Source: an uncultured Prevotellaceae bacterium (GTDB lineage Bacteria > Bacteroidota > Bacteroidia > Bacteroidales > Bacteroidaceae). From it: a stretch of 26,716 nucleotides of DNA. This document shows, in pieces, positions 1 through 7,034 of the stretch (the stretch's first letter is position 1; each line of letters opens with the position of its first letter). Below the pieces are notes generated by a model. It was not told the DNA's origin. It did no database searches and worked only from the letters and a program-made list of their open reading frames with translations. The stretch lies in contig CALFJG010000054.1 of the NCBI GenBank assembly GCA_937877625.1, positions 1 through 26,716 on the forward strand, written 5' to 3'. Made by a program: the position numbers and the translations under genes.

Positions 1-51
1 TTGCTCGCCAAGGCAAAGCGAAGCTTGCTTCAGCTTTGCCTTGGCGAGCAA
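1..51. repeat. Intergenic hairpin, copy 1 of a dispersed repeat family
   Basis: Positions 1-19 and 33-51 are perfect 19-bp inverted copies. Inside them, 20-24 pairs with 27-31, leaving a TT loop and one unpaired A at 32, so almost all of the 51 bases can fold into one stem. A diverged copy of the same element lies at 2731-2776, on the other side of the threonine catabolism genes. The element begins at the window edge and may extend left. It has no T-run directly after it on the plus strand, so a simple terminator role is uncertain. Confidence 0.8.
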
Positions 52-137
52 AGGTTTGGTGAAAACGAACGAATGCGCGTTTGACGGCAAAAAAATGAAC
101 ACTCCCTTTGAAAATATCCTTGTTCAGTGCAGCGCCT

Positions 138-230
138 CCGAAACATTTTTGTAGCGAATAATAGGCGCAGCGCGAGCGGCCCCAAGGCCGCCAACGCGCA
201 CGCCTATTATTCGCTACAAAAATGTTTCGG
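138..230. repeat. Perfect 30-bp inverted repeat forming a very long hairpin
   Basis: Arms 138-167 and 201-230 are exact reverse complements. The 33-base spacer folds further: 170-174 pairs with 195-199 and 176-181 pairs with 186-191, leaving a four-base loop at 182-185. Roughly 41 base pairs therefore fit in 93 bases. It lies 63 bases downstream of the stop of the minus-strand threonine dehydrogenase, so it could end or stabilise that transcript, but there is no U-run after it. A miniature mobile element is an alternative, although I see no clear target-site duplication. Confidence 0.85.
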
Positions 231-292
231 ATATAGCGCACGGGAGAGTCTTTCTCGCCAGCGTAGCCGCTATTTTAATAAAGGAGAGTGCG

Positions 293-1249
293 TTATCCGA
301 GCAACTTCACATTGAGTTTGTCGAGCATATCTTTGGTCATAGAGTCAAGGTCGAAGCGCGGCTCCCAGTCCCACTCTTGGCGGGCGCAGGTGTCGTCGAT
401 GCTGTTGGGCCAACTGTCGGCATTGGCTTGCTTTAGCGGATCGACATTGTATTCCATTTCAAATTCGGGCTGGTACTTGCGAATGGCTGCGGCAAGCCCC
501 TCGGGGTCGAAACTCATTGAGGCGATATTGAAACTGTTGCGGTGGATAAGCCGGTCGGGGTTGGCCTCCATCAGGTTGACGCAAGCATTAAGTGCATCGC
601 GCATATACATCATGTCCATATACGTCCCGGCAGCAATGGGGCATATAAACTTTTCGCCGCGCACGGCACTATAATAGATATCGCAGGCGTAGTCGGTGGT
701 GCCACCGCCGGGAGGGGTGACGTAGGAAATAAGCCCGGGGAAACGCACCGAGCGTGTGTCCACTCCATATTTATTGTGATAGTAGTCGGAAAGGAGTTCC
801 GTGGCTACCTTCGACACGCCGTAAATGGTGCGCGGGCGTTGTATAGTGTCTTGCGGGGTGTTGTCGGCCGGTGTCTCGGGGCCAAAGGAGCCGATACTAC
901 TCGGCGTGAAGACGGCACAATCGTGCTCGCGTGCCACTTCGAGAACGTTCCACAGGCCATCAATGCCAATCTTCCAGGCGAGTTGCGGACGCCCCTCGGC
1001 CACTACGCTGAGGAGGGCGGCGAGGTTGAAGATGGTGTCGATATTGTGCTTAAGCACAACGGTGGCTATCTGCTCGCCGTCGGTGACATCGCAAATCTCG
1101 TACGGGCCGCTCTCTTTGAGTACGCCTTTGGGTTTGGCACTGGGGATGTAGCCGCAAACTACGTGGCGATTGCCGTAGGTCTTGCGCAGTTTCATCGTTA
1201 GTTCGGAACCGATTTGGCCTGTTGCGCCAATCACAAGAATGTTTCTCAT
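293..1249 (-). CDS. L-threonine 3-dehydrogenase, epimerase (SDR) type
   Basis: This 318-residue NAD-dependent enzyme of the extended short-chain dehydrogenase/epimerase superfamily probably oxidises L-threonine to 2-amino-3-ketobutyrate in the cytoplasm. The N-terminal Rossmann motif GATGQIG is at residues 8-14. An NLAALLSVVAE segment at 75-85 and a PSSIGSFGP segment at 116-124 follow the GalE-like threonine dehydrogenase pattern. The catalytic YGVSK (Tyr143, Lys147) is intact. The length is normal for this family and there is no signal peptide. The assignment over a generic sugar epimerase is strengthened by the next gene, divergently transcribed, which encodes the ligase acting on the product. 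A good -7/-33 promoter reads toward it from 1359-1390. The zinc-dependent Tdh of enterobacteria is an unrelated family. Confidence 0.88.
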   Translation of the reverse strand: MRNILVIGATGQIGSELTMKLRKTYGNRHVVCGYIPSAKPKGVLKESGPYEICDVTDGEQIATVVLKHNIDTIFNLAALLSVVAEGRPQLAWKIGIDGLWNVLEVAREHDCAVFTPSSIGSFGPETPADNTPQDTIQRPRTIYGVSKVATELLSDYYHNKYGVDTRSVRFPGLISYVTPPGGGTTDYACDIYYSAVRGEKFICPIAAGTYMDMMYMRDALNACVNLMEANPDRLIHRNSFNIASMSFDPEGLAAAIRKYQPEFEMEYNVDPLKQANADSWPNSIDDTCARQEWDWEPRFDLDSMTKDMLDKLNVKLLG

Positions 1250-1358
1250 GGGGATTATTTAGATTTTAGGTTTTTGGGGTTCAAGGGGGGAACAGAAGAT
1301 GGTCGAAAAAAGGCGGGAGGTGTGAAACCTCTTCGTTTCCCTCTTCCTTATTACGCAG

Positions 1359-1390
1359 CAAAATTACTGCAAGACGAGCGCAAAAACAAA
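1359..1390 (-). promoter_or_regulatory. Bacteroidetes-type promoter for threonine dehydrogenase
   Basis: On the minus strand the -7 element TAATTTTG (1359-1366 read backwards) matches TAnnTTTG. TTTG at 1387-1390 lies 20 bases upstream of it, the expected spacing for the Bacteroidetes primary sigma factor. Transcription would start near 1352, about 100 bases before the ATG at 1249. Confidence 0.7.
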
Positions 1391-1395
1391 TAAAA

Positions 1396-1421
1396 CGAGC
1401 CTTGATTGGTTCGTTAAGGCT
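1396..1421. promoter_or_regulatory. Dyad between divergent promoters, candidate operator
   Basis: AGCCTT at 1398-1403 is repeated inverted as AAGGCT at 1416-1421. An overlapping weaker dyad pairs CGAGCC (1396-1401) with GGTTCG (1408-1413). It sits between the -33 elements of the two divergent promoters, where one regulator could control both threonine genes. The arms are short, so this is a suggestion only. Confidence 0.35.
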
Positions 1422-1438
1422 AAAAAAAACCTTTTCGC

Positions 1439-1470
1439 TTTGGCGTGGCTCGTTGATTAAAGTACTTTTG
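1439..1470 (+). promoter_or_regulatory. Bacteroidetes-type promoter for kbl
   Basis: TTTG at 1439-1442, a 20-base gap, and TACTTTTG at 1463-1470 match the -33/-7 consensus. Initiation near 1477 would place the in-frame codon at 1402 upstream of the transcript, which supports translation from ATG 1516. Confidence 0.75.
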
Positions 1471-1515
1471 CTCTTGCTAAAAAAGCGAATAATTCTAACC
1501 CTATCCGATAAACTT

Positions 1516-2703
1516 ATGTACGGTAAATTTCAAGACCACCTGAAACAACAACTTCAGGACATCCGTCAGGCCGGCCTCTACAAGGAGGAGCGCCTTATTG
1601 AAAGCCCGCAGCAAGCCGCCATTCAAGTGGGTGGCAAGACGGTGCTCAACTTCTGTGCCAACAACTATCTCGGTCTGAGCAACCACCCACGCCTTATCCA
1701 GGCGGCGAAGAACGCTATGGACAAGCGCGGCTTTGGTATGTCGAGTGTACGCTTTATCTGCGGCACACACGATATGCACAAGGAGCTCGAGGCGGCTATC
1801 AGCGACTATTTCAAGACGGAGGACACTATTCTCTACGCTGCTTGCTTTGATGCCAATGGCGGTGTGTTTGAACCGCTCCTCACCGCCGAAGACGCCATTA
1901 TCAGCGATGCGCTCAATCACGCGAGCATCATCGACGGCGTGCGTCTCTGTAAGGCGGTGCGCTATCGTTATGCCAATGCCGATATGGCCGACTTGGAGCG
2001 TTGCCTACAAGAAGCACAGGCGCAGCGTTTCCGCATTATTTGCACCGATGGTGTCTTCTCTATGGACGGCAACGTAGCCCCGATGGACAAGATTTGTGAC
2101 TTGGCAGAGAAATACGATGCCCTGGTGCTTGTGGACGAGAGCCATAGCGCCGGCGTGGTAGGCCCCACGGGTCACGGCGTGAGCGAGTTCTTCAACACCT
2201 ACGGCCGGGTGGATATCTACACGGGTACGCTCGGCAAGGCTTTCGGCGGAGCAATGGGTGGCTTCACCACCGGGCCGAAAGAAGTTATTGCCAAACTCCG
2301 TCAAAGCAGCCGCCCATATCTCTTTAGCAACAGCTTGGCACCGGGCCTCGTGGGTGCCGGCATAGAGATGTTTAAGATGCTTAAAGAAAGCAACAACCTG
2401 CACGACAAACTTGTGGAGAACGTAAACTATTTCCGCGACAAGATGATTGCTGCCGGCTTCGACATCAAACCCACACAGAGTGCCATTTGTGCCGTGATGC
2501 TTTACGACGCTCCGCTCTCGCAGAAGTATGCAGCACTGTTGCAAGAGGAAGGTATCTACGTGACAGGGTTCTACTATCCCGTAGTACCGAAAGGCCAGGC
2601 GCGCATCCGTGTACAAATCAGTGCCGGCCACGAACGCGAACACCTCGACCAGTGCATTGATGCCTTCATAAAAGTGGGCAAGCAACTCGGCGTGCTGAAA
2701 TAA
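1516..2703 (+). CDS. kbl: 2-amino-3-ketobutyrate CoA ligase (glycine C-acetyltransferase)
   Basis: This PLP-dependent alpha-oxoamine synthase of 395 residues cleaves 2-amino-3-ketobutyrate with CoA to glycine and acetyl-CoA. Residues seen: NFCANNYLGL near 45-54, the substrate-side RFICGTHDMH near 79-88, VDESHSAG with Asp207 and His210, and GTLGKAFGG with the PLP Schiff-base lysine at Lys241. Length and motifs fit Kbl better than KBL paralogues such as BioF (about 385) or serine palmitoyltransferase, and the divergent threonine dehydrogenase settles the role. The reading frame is open upstream to 1402, but those 38 residues are not part of the family and the promoter lies inside them, so ATG 1516 is the start. 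The protein is cytosolic. Confidence 0.95.
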   Translation: MYGKFQDHLKQQLQDIRQAGLYKEERLIESPQQAAIQVGGKTVLNFCANNYLGLSNHPRLIQAAKNAMDKRGFGMSSVRFICGTHDMHKELEAAISDYFKTEDTILYAACFDANGGVFEPLLTAEDAIISDALNHASIIDGVRLCKAVRYRYANADMADLERCLQEAQAQRFRIICTDGVFSMDGNVAPMDKICDLAEKYDALVLVDESHSAGVVGPTGHGVSEFFNTYGRVDIYTGTLGKAFGGAMGGFTTGPKEVIAKLRQSSRPYLFSNSLAPGLVGAGIEMFKMLKESNNLHDKLVENVNYFRDKMIAAGFDIKPTQSAICAVMLYDAPLSQKYAALLQEEGIYVTGFYYPVVPKGQARIRVQISAGHEREHLDQCIDAFIKVGKQLGVLK

Positions 2704-2797
2704 GAAGACAAACTTTTGCGTTAAGCCAGAAGCGCAGTGCGAAGCGTGCTTCAGCATTGCCTCGGCGAGCAAAAGTCTGCCGAAGACAAACTTTTGC
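2704..2797. repeat. Intergenic repeat, copy 2 of the hairpin family, bounded by 16-bp direct repeats
   Basis: GAAGACAAACTTTTGC occurs at 2704-2719 and again at 2782-2797. Between them the hairpin core at about 2734-2776 matches copy 1 at the window start: GAAGC/GCTTC inner stem, then TTCAGC, then GGCGAGCAAA. ACTTTTGC at 2712-2719 can pair with GCAAAAGT at 2769-2776. The copy is less symmetrical than that at 1-51. It starts immediately after the kbl stop codon. Confidence 0.7.
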
Positions 2798-2836
2798 TGT
2801 TCGCTAAAAAACGTGCGAACGCATCAAAATCTCTTT

Positions 2837-2864
2837 CCGCAATGCCTATAAAAGGGCGTTGCGG
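2837..2864 (+). terminator. Probable terminator hairpin downstream of kbl
   Basis: 2837-2846 pairs with 2855-2864 (ten pairs with one G-T wobble) around an eight-base loop, followed within five bases by a T-run (2869-2873). It lies 134 bases past the kbl stop. Confidence 0.5.
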
Positions 2865-3068
2865 ATACTTTTTCAAAAAGTAAGCCCCTCGAAAAACCGT
2901 CCGGCAGCGCAGACTCCGGGAACGCACGCGAGCCGCTGCGCTCCCGGAGCCTGCACCGCCCTGTATGGGCTTTTACACTGCTGCCGAAACACAAACAACT
3001 ACCTCCACTTTTTTCCTGATTATTTAGGACGCGATAGCTCAATCTGCGTTAATGCTCCAAAATCTGTC
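2865..3068. other. Non-coding stretch with a GC-rich hairpin
   Basis: The gap from kbl to the deacetylase is 417 bases. Besides the repeat and terminator upstream, it holds CTCCGGGA at 2914-2921 pairing with TCCCGGAG at 2942-2949. A competing pairing joins AGCGCAG (2906-2912) to CTGCGCT (2936-2942). Short open frames here on both strands have no recognisable motifs and I do not call them genes. Confidence 0.5.
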
Positions 3069-3096
3069 TTGTGTTACAGATTTTTTTGTAACTTTG
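3069..3096 (+). promoter_or_regulatory. Promoter for the polysaccharide deacetylase
   Basis: TAACTTTG at 3089-3096 is an exact TAnnTTTG -7 element. TTG at 3069-3071 gives a -33 element with a 17-base gap, slightly short. The ATG follows 24 bases after the -7 element, so the leader is short. Confidence 0.65.
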
Positions 3097-3120
3097 CCTA
3101 TGTAAGCAATTCGTATCGTT

Positions 3121-3732
3121 ATGTTTATTGAACAGCCCGCTCCATATCTCCGTTGGATTTATCCCCATGCTTTGTGGCGTATGAACCGCTATGATCAGAG
3201 CATATACCTTACTTTCGACGACGGCCCTATTCCCGAGGTGACGCCCTGGGTGCTTGAGATATTAGAGAGCTATGGAGTGAAAGCTACCTTCTTTATGGTA
3301 GGCGACAACGTGCGCAAACATCCGGCGGAGTTTCAACTTGTCAAAGATGCCGGTCACCGTCTGGGCAACCATACTTTTCATCATATCGGTGGCTTTCGCC
3401 ACGGCGTGAGTAGTTACCTGCGCGATGTGGACGAGGCCAACAAACTCATCGGCAGCGACCTCTTTCGCCCGCCCCACGGATGGATGAAAACCGGGCAGTA
3501 TCGGCGCGTACGGAAGGCGGGGTATCGCATCGTGATGTGGGATCTCGTTACACGCGACTACTCCAAGCATCTCAACGGGCGTGATATCCTACTCAATGTG
3601 CGCCGCTATGCACGCCCGGGAAGCATCATCACTTTCCACGACTCGCTGAAGAGCCAAGACAAACTACTTTATGCCTTACCACGCGCTATTGCTTGGCTAC
3701 AAAGTCAGGGCTACCAATTTAAGACTCTTTAA
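3121..3732 (+). CDS. Polysaccharide deacetylase family protein (CE4, NodB domain)
   Basis: This 203-residue protein consists almost entirely of a NodB homology domain, which removes acetyl groups from N-acetylated sugars using a divalent metal. All five CE4 motifs are visible: TFDDGP at 31-36 (Asp33, Asp34), NHTFHH at 83-88 (His84 and His88 as metal ligands), RPPHG at 116-120, WD at 140-141, and FHDS at 172-175 with the catalytic-acid His173. No signal peptide or membrane segment is present, so it may act on a cytoplasmic or lipid-linked substrate, or be exported another way. It has its own promoter, stands alone on the plus strand, and is convergent with the kinase gene. The actual substrate (peptidoglycan, chitin-like or other glycan) cannot be told. 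Confidence 0.9.
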   Translation: MFIEQPAPYLRWIYPHALWRMNRYDQSIYLTFDDGPIPEVTPWVLEILESYGVKATFFMVGDNVRKHPAEFQLVKDAGHRLGNHTFHHIGGFRHGVSSYLRDVDEANKLIGSDLFRPPHGWMKTGQYRRVRKAGYRIVMWDLVTRDYSKHLNGRDILLNVRRYARPGSIITFHDSLKSQDKLLYALPRAIAWLQSQGYQFKTL

Positions 3733-3830
3733 CCACAAACTGGTATTAGTCTGATATGCCGCTTGAAACTTTCGTTTTGTAATCTGTTGGCTATACGCCT
3801 AAATTCGTTAAGGCGTAACGCCAAAAATAT

Positions 3831-3862
3831 AGTCCCATGCAGATTGTTTTCTGCACGGGACT
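3831..3862. terminator. Bidirectional terminator hairpin between convergent genes
   Basis: AGTCCCATGCAG (3831-3842) pairs with CTGCACGGGACT (3851-3862), twelve pairs with one mismatch or wobble and an eight-base loop. The plus-strand A-run at 3823-3827 becomes a U-run for the minus-strand kinase transcript, so it suits that gene best. It can also stop the deacetylase transcript. A smaller GGCG-TAA-CGCC hairpin sits just upstream at 3812-3822. Confidence 0.75.
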
Positions 3863-3898
3863 TGTTTATTGGTGTATGTGGATGTTCTTCGGTGGGTG

Positions 3899-5749
3899 TC
3901 AGTAGGTAGCGGTAGTGTCGATCTCCGCTTCGTCAAAGTAGTTGTTGTACATACTTGACGATGAGTTGTTACGGAATACGAAGATATAGATGAGTGCTAC
4001 TAATATCAACCCCATCAGGAAAGCAAAGACCCAAACGAGTTTGTTTTTTGCAGAGCCGTTGTTTGGTGTCTGCGGGGCGAGAGGTCTGTTAGGCACATTG
4101 GGGTGTGAGCCAGCAGCATACATATCGAGTTCCGTCTTGTCATCGGCAGGAGTGGGTGAGCCATAGCCTAAGGGCGGATACTGCTGAGTGGGGTTCGGAT
4201 ACTGCTGAGTGGGGTTTGTCTGGTAGGGATAGTCCGGCTGGATGCCGTATGGCGCAGTCTGTTGCCCGTATGGTGCAGTCTGTTGCCCGTATGGTGCAGT
4301 CTGTTGCCCGTATGGTGCAGTTGGTTGCCCTTGTGGTGGCTGTCCGTATCCGTTGTAGGGCATTTGTTGTGTTGGGGATGCGGCTGGCGTTGGGTTGGTG
4401 AACGGATTAGACGGTACAGGTTGCTGTACGGGTTGTGGCGATGTGGGTTGCGGGGCTGGGGGAGCGGTTTGTGGTTTTGTGTTTTTCTTACTCGTTTTTA
4501 CGGGGCGCATTATTGTTTCGGCCTCCATAGCGGCAGGTTTTGCCTTTTGCGGAGCAGGTGCGACAGCCACCGCTTCTTCTATTTCTAATCCCTTTGTTTC
4601 TGACTCGGAGAGAATAGAGATGTCGCTGCCTAAGGCCGTTGAGGTAGATTTGTTAGTGCTCTTTGGGCTGCCAGCTGTAAAGAGTGGCACTGCTGACTGT
4701 GCATCGGGTTGGGCGTTGGGCTGTGAGGCGGGGATATTGTTTGGCTGCGGCTGTGTAGCACTCGGCTGGGGTGTGCGGCTGCCGGGCTGCTGTTCATCGC
4801 CGGTAGTCTTGGAAGGTGGTGTGGTGGGTTTCGGCGTTGGGGTGTTGGCACTTTCTTGGAGGACTTTTTCTATACGCGAAATCACCTCGTCGGTGCTGTG
4901 TGGACGGTTGGCGATGCGGCTGTCCATCATCCATAGTATCAACTCGCGGACGGGTTGGGACACGTGGTCGGGAAACTTGAAAGCGTTTTCGTTCTCTTCA
5001 ATGATTTCTTGGGCGTTGGCGGGCGTATGTCCGGTAACGAGCTTGAAGAGTGTGCCGCCTACTGCGTAGAGGTCTGTCCACTCGCCGATGCGGTCGAGGC
5101 GTACCAGCGTCTGTTCTAACGGGGCATAGCCTGGTGTGTTGAGCATTACGGCTGAGAGCGTGCGGGCATCGGGTTCTATAATCTTTGACGCGCCGAAGTC
5201 AATGAGTATGACTCTTCCTTCGTTGTCCACCATCACGTTGCCGGGCTTGATGTCGAGATGCACCATACCGATACGGTGGATGACACGAAGGCCTTGCAGC
5301 AGTTGCAAGATGTATCTGAGTGCTTCAGGCTCGTCCAATGCCCCGCTTTGGGCTACTATTTGTGCTAAGGAGCGGCCTGTCACGTAGTCCATCACGTAGT
5401 ATGACGTGGCATTCTCGTCGAAGAGGTCGCTCACGCGAACGATGTGCTCATCGCGCAAGGTAAACATACGCTCTGCCTCGCGACGGAAACGACGGCGCAT
5501 ATCTTCGAAGCTGTTGAGATTGGTGGGGTCGGTGAGGACTACCGTCTTACCATCTTGTGCGCGCACACATTGGTTGCTGATAAAGAATTCTTTGACGCAC
5601 ACAAATATGGTGCTGGCACTAAAACGCGTATCGCGCGCTAAATATGTGTTGCCGAAGCCGCCAGCTCCGAGGAGTTCGTGTATTTCGTATCGGTTGTTGA
5701 GCAGTACGCCGTTTGATAGTTTGTAGAAAGAGTTTTTTTGTGTGCTCAT
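3899..5749 (-). CDS. Membrane-anchored Hanks-type serine/threonine protein kinase
   Basis: This 616-residue protein has an N-terminal cytoplasmic kinase domain (about 21-310), a long Pro/Gln/Thr-rich linker, one transmembrane helix (about 571-592) and a 24-residue outer tail. Kinase features: glycine loop GAGGFG at 28-33, ATP lysine Lys53 in VCVKEF, catalytic loop HLDIKPGN at 164-171 (Asp166), DFG at 184-186, a GYAPLEQ segment at 207-213 and DLYAVG at 226-231. The loop reads HLD and not HRD, so it is a non-RD kinase. The linker contains APYGQQT-type heptads. No PASTA or other known sensor domain follows the helix. Start 5749 is preferred over ATG 5788 because the -7 element at 5786-5793 would leave 5788 outside the transcript. 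Substrates are unknown; the gene lies just downstream of a glycosyltransferase on the same strand. Confidence 0.9.
   Translation of the reverse strand: MSTQKNSFYKLSNGVLLNNRYEIHELLGAGGFGNTYLARDTRFSASTIFVCVKEFFISNQCVRAQDGKTVVLTDPTNLNSFEDMRRRFRREAERMFTLRDEHIVRVSDLFDENATSYYVMDYVTGRSLAQIVAQSGALDEPEALRYILQLLQGLRVIHRIGMVHLDIKPGNVMVDNEGRVILIDFGASKIIEPDARTLSAVMLNTPGYAPLEQTLVRLDRIGEWTDLYAVGGTLFKLVTGHTPANAQEIIEENENAFKFPDHVSQPVRELILWMMDSRIANRPHSTDEVISRIEKVLQESANTPTPKPTTPPSKTTGDEQQPGSRTPQPSATQPQPNNIPASQPNAQPDAQSAVPLFTAGSPKSTNKSTSTALGSDISILSESETKGLEIEEAVAVAPAPQKAKPAAMEAETIMRPVKTSKKNTKPQTAPPAPQPTSPQPVQQPVPSNPFTNPTPAASPTQQMPYNGYGQPPQGQPTAPYGQQTAPYGQQTAPYGQQTAPYGIQPDYPYQTNPTQQYPNPTQQYPPLGYGSPTPADDKTELDMYAAGSHPNVPNRPLAPQTPNNGSAKNKLVWVFAFLMGLILVALIYIFVFRNNSSSSMYNNYFDEAEIDTTATY
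4168..4209. repeat. 21-bp tandem duplication in the kinase linker
   Basis: Two nearly identical 21-base units encode two NPTQQYP heptads on the minus strand. They lie next to the larger APYGQQT array and have the same in-frame unit length. Confidence 0.7.
4245..4331. repeat. 21-bp minisatellite in the kinase linker
   Basis: Three identical 21-base units occupy 4260-4280, 4281-4301 and 4302-4322, with partial diverged units on both sides. On the minus strand they encode APYGQQT heptads. Identical copies imply recent expansion. The unit is a multiple of three, so copy-number change would lengthen or shorten the linker without a frameshift. Confidence 0.9.
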
Positions 5750-5785
5750 ATAAGAATATAGTGGAATTGAAGCGGGTATGCGTGG

Positions 5786-5793
5786 CAAAAGTA
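5786..5793 (-). promoter_or_regulatory. Candidate -7 element for the kinase gene
   Basis: Read on the minus strand this is TACTTTTG, an exact TAnnTTTG. No convincing TTTG is found at the expected -33 distance. It lies 37 bases upstream of the ATG at 5749. Confidence 0.45.
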
Positions 5794-5857
5794 CGATTAT
5801 CTTTTGTATCGCCGTGCCTTTAGTACTTAAAAAAGTGGGAGTTTCGTTGTTGTCGTT

Positions 5858-6886
5858 CTATGTGTGCTTGTCGCTAACGAGTTGCGCGAATGTTTTTCGT
5901 CCTTTTAGATAGTAGGCCACAAGCAGGCTGCCTGACATAATCTCGGGTATGGCTTGTGTGGTGGCGAGGCGGAGGTTTGCCTCGCGCTCGGGGCGAAACT
6001 GGTGGCGGATGCGGTGAAATTCGCGCCGGGCACGCCATACGGCGGTGGCCTCGCCAAGGCTGCCACCCATAAGGAACTTTATCGCGGCAAGATAGTCTAA
6101 AAAGAAACGCACCACCAGTACACGGCGTAGCTGGCGGGCGGGTAGGTTTTTGTAGAGCAACAAGAGGTTGTTGCGAAAATTAAGAAACGTTTTGTGTGGA
6201 TTGCCTTGTGCCAGTGTGCCGCCGCCAACGTGGAAGGCGCAGCTCTGTGGTACACAAACCACGTCGCGACCACGGGTACGAAGCCGCCAGCAGAGGTCTA
6301 TCTCCTCCATGTGGGCGAAGAAGCGCCCGTCTAAGCCGCCTACAGCCTCCCAGTCCGCGCGGCGGATAAGCAATGCCGCCCCCGTTGCCCATAAGATTCT
6401 GACAATGGTGTCGTATTGGTGAGCATCGCGCTCTACGGTGCTAAAAACGCGTCCGCGACAAAACGGATAGCCGTACCAATCAATATAGCCCCCGCACGCA
6501 CCGGCGTATTCAAACATTGACGGGTCGCGCTCCGAAAGAAGTTTGGGCTGGCACGCGGCGCACTCAGGATGGGTGTCCATATAATTAAGAAGTGGGCGCA
6601 GCCAGCCGACCTCTACGCGTACATCGCTATTGAGCAAAAGGAAGTATTGTGCCTCTACCTGAGCCAAAGCGCGATTGTAGCCCTCGGCAAAACCGTAGTT
6701 CTCGGGCAGTGCAATGCGGCGTACCGTGGGAAACGCCTGCTCTAACAAGGCCAGCGAGTCGTCGGTAGAACCGTTGTCGGCCACAATTACTTCGCAATCT
6801 GGTTCCAGCGATGCCACCACCGAGGGCAGAAAGCGACGAAGCATCGCAGCACCGTTCCAGTTGAGAATTACTATCGCTAACTTCAT
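5858..6886 (-). CDS. Family 2 glycosyltransferase
   Basis: This 342-residue protein transfers a sugar from a nucleotide-sugar donor, probably onto a cell-surface glycan or lipid-linked intermediate. The GT-A fold is recognisable from ILNWNG at 7-12, ADNGSTD at 36-42, LNSDV at 85-89 (the DxD-like metal site) and AHMEEIDLCWR at 191-201, where the Glu/Asp supply the catalytic base. This pattern is typical of GT2 rhamnosyltransferase-like enzymes (WbbL/RfbF group), but donor and acceptor cannot be read from the sequence. The C-terminal third contains amphipathic or hydrophobic stretches (NLLLLYKNL, VVRFFLDYLAAIKFLMGG) that may attach it to the inner membrane. It is transcribed toward the kinase with a 108-base gap. 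Confidence 0.92.
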   Translation of the reverse strand: MKLAIVILNWNGAAMLRRFLPSVVASLEPDCEVIVADNGSTDDSLALLEQAFPTVRRIALPENYGFAEGYNRALAQVEAQYFLLLNSDVRVEVGWLRPLLNYMDTHPECAACQPKLLSERDPSMFEYAGACGGYIDWYGYPFCRGRVFSTVERDAHQYDTIVRILWATGAALLIRRADWEAVGGLDGRFFAHMEEIDLCWRLRTRGRDVVCVPQSCAFHVGGGTLAQGNPHKTFLNFRNNLLLLYKNLPARQLRRVLVVRFFLDYLAAIKFLMGGSLGEATAVWRARREFHRIRHQFRPEREANLRLATTQAIPEIMSGSLLVAYYLKGRKTFAQLVSDKHT

Positions 6887-6929
6887 AGGAAAAGCATCGG
6901 ATTATAGCACACCTTTTCAAATCCGACTG

Positions 6930-6937
6930 CAAAAGTA
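6930..6937 (-). promoter_or_regulatory. Candidate -7 element for the glycosyltransferase
   Basis: The minus strand reads TACTTTTG, matching TAnnTTTG, 43 bases upstream of the ATG. The nearest TTG (6953-6955) is only 15 bases further upstream, shorter than usual, so the -33 element is doubtful. Confidence 0.45.
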
Positions 6938-7034
6938 GCATAAATTCTAAGCCAACGGCTTCGCGCCGAGTGTTTAATTCCTTATTTCATTACTCACAAA
7001 GCATGAATCATAAACGTATCATCAACCTGAGAAT

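Noticed and set aside
127..315. 62-residue open frame across the hairpin at 138-230
   Set aside because: Most of it is the inverted repeat itself, and it runs into the end of the threonine dehydrogenase gene.
542..1201. 219-residue open frame on the plus strand over the threonine dehydrogenase
   Set aside because: The minus-strand frame has the Rossmann and YxxxK motifs and a promoter; the opposite frame has neither.
2005..2772. 255-residue open frame on the minus strand within kbl
   Set aside because: It lies antisense to a clear PLP enzyme and has no recognisable motifs; it is a by-product of codon use.
2859..3131. Possible small gene between kbl and the deacetylase
   Set aside because: The frame covers hairpins and the deacetylase promoter and runs past its start codon; no motif or initiation signal supports it.
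4395..5069. 224-residue cysteine/glycine-rich frame opposite the kinase linker
   Set aside because: Its odd composition is explained as the complement of the Pro/Gln/Thr-rich coding repeats.
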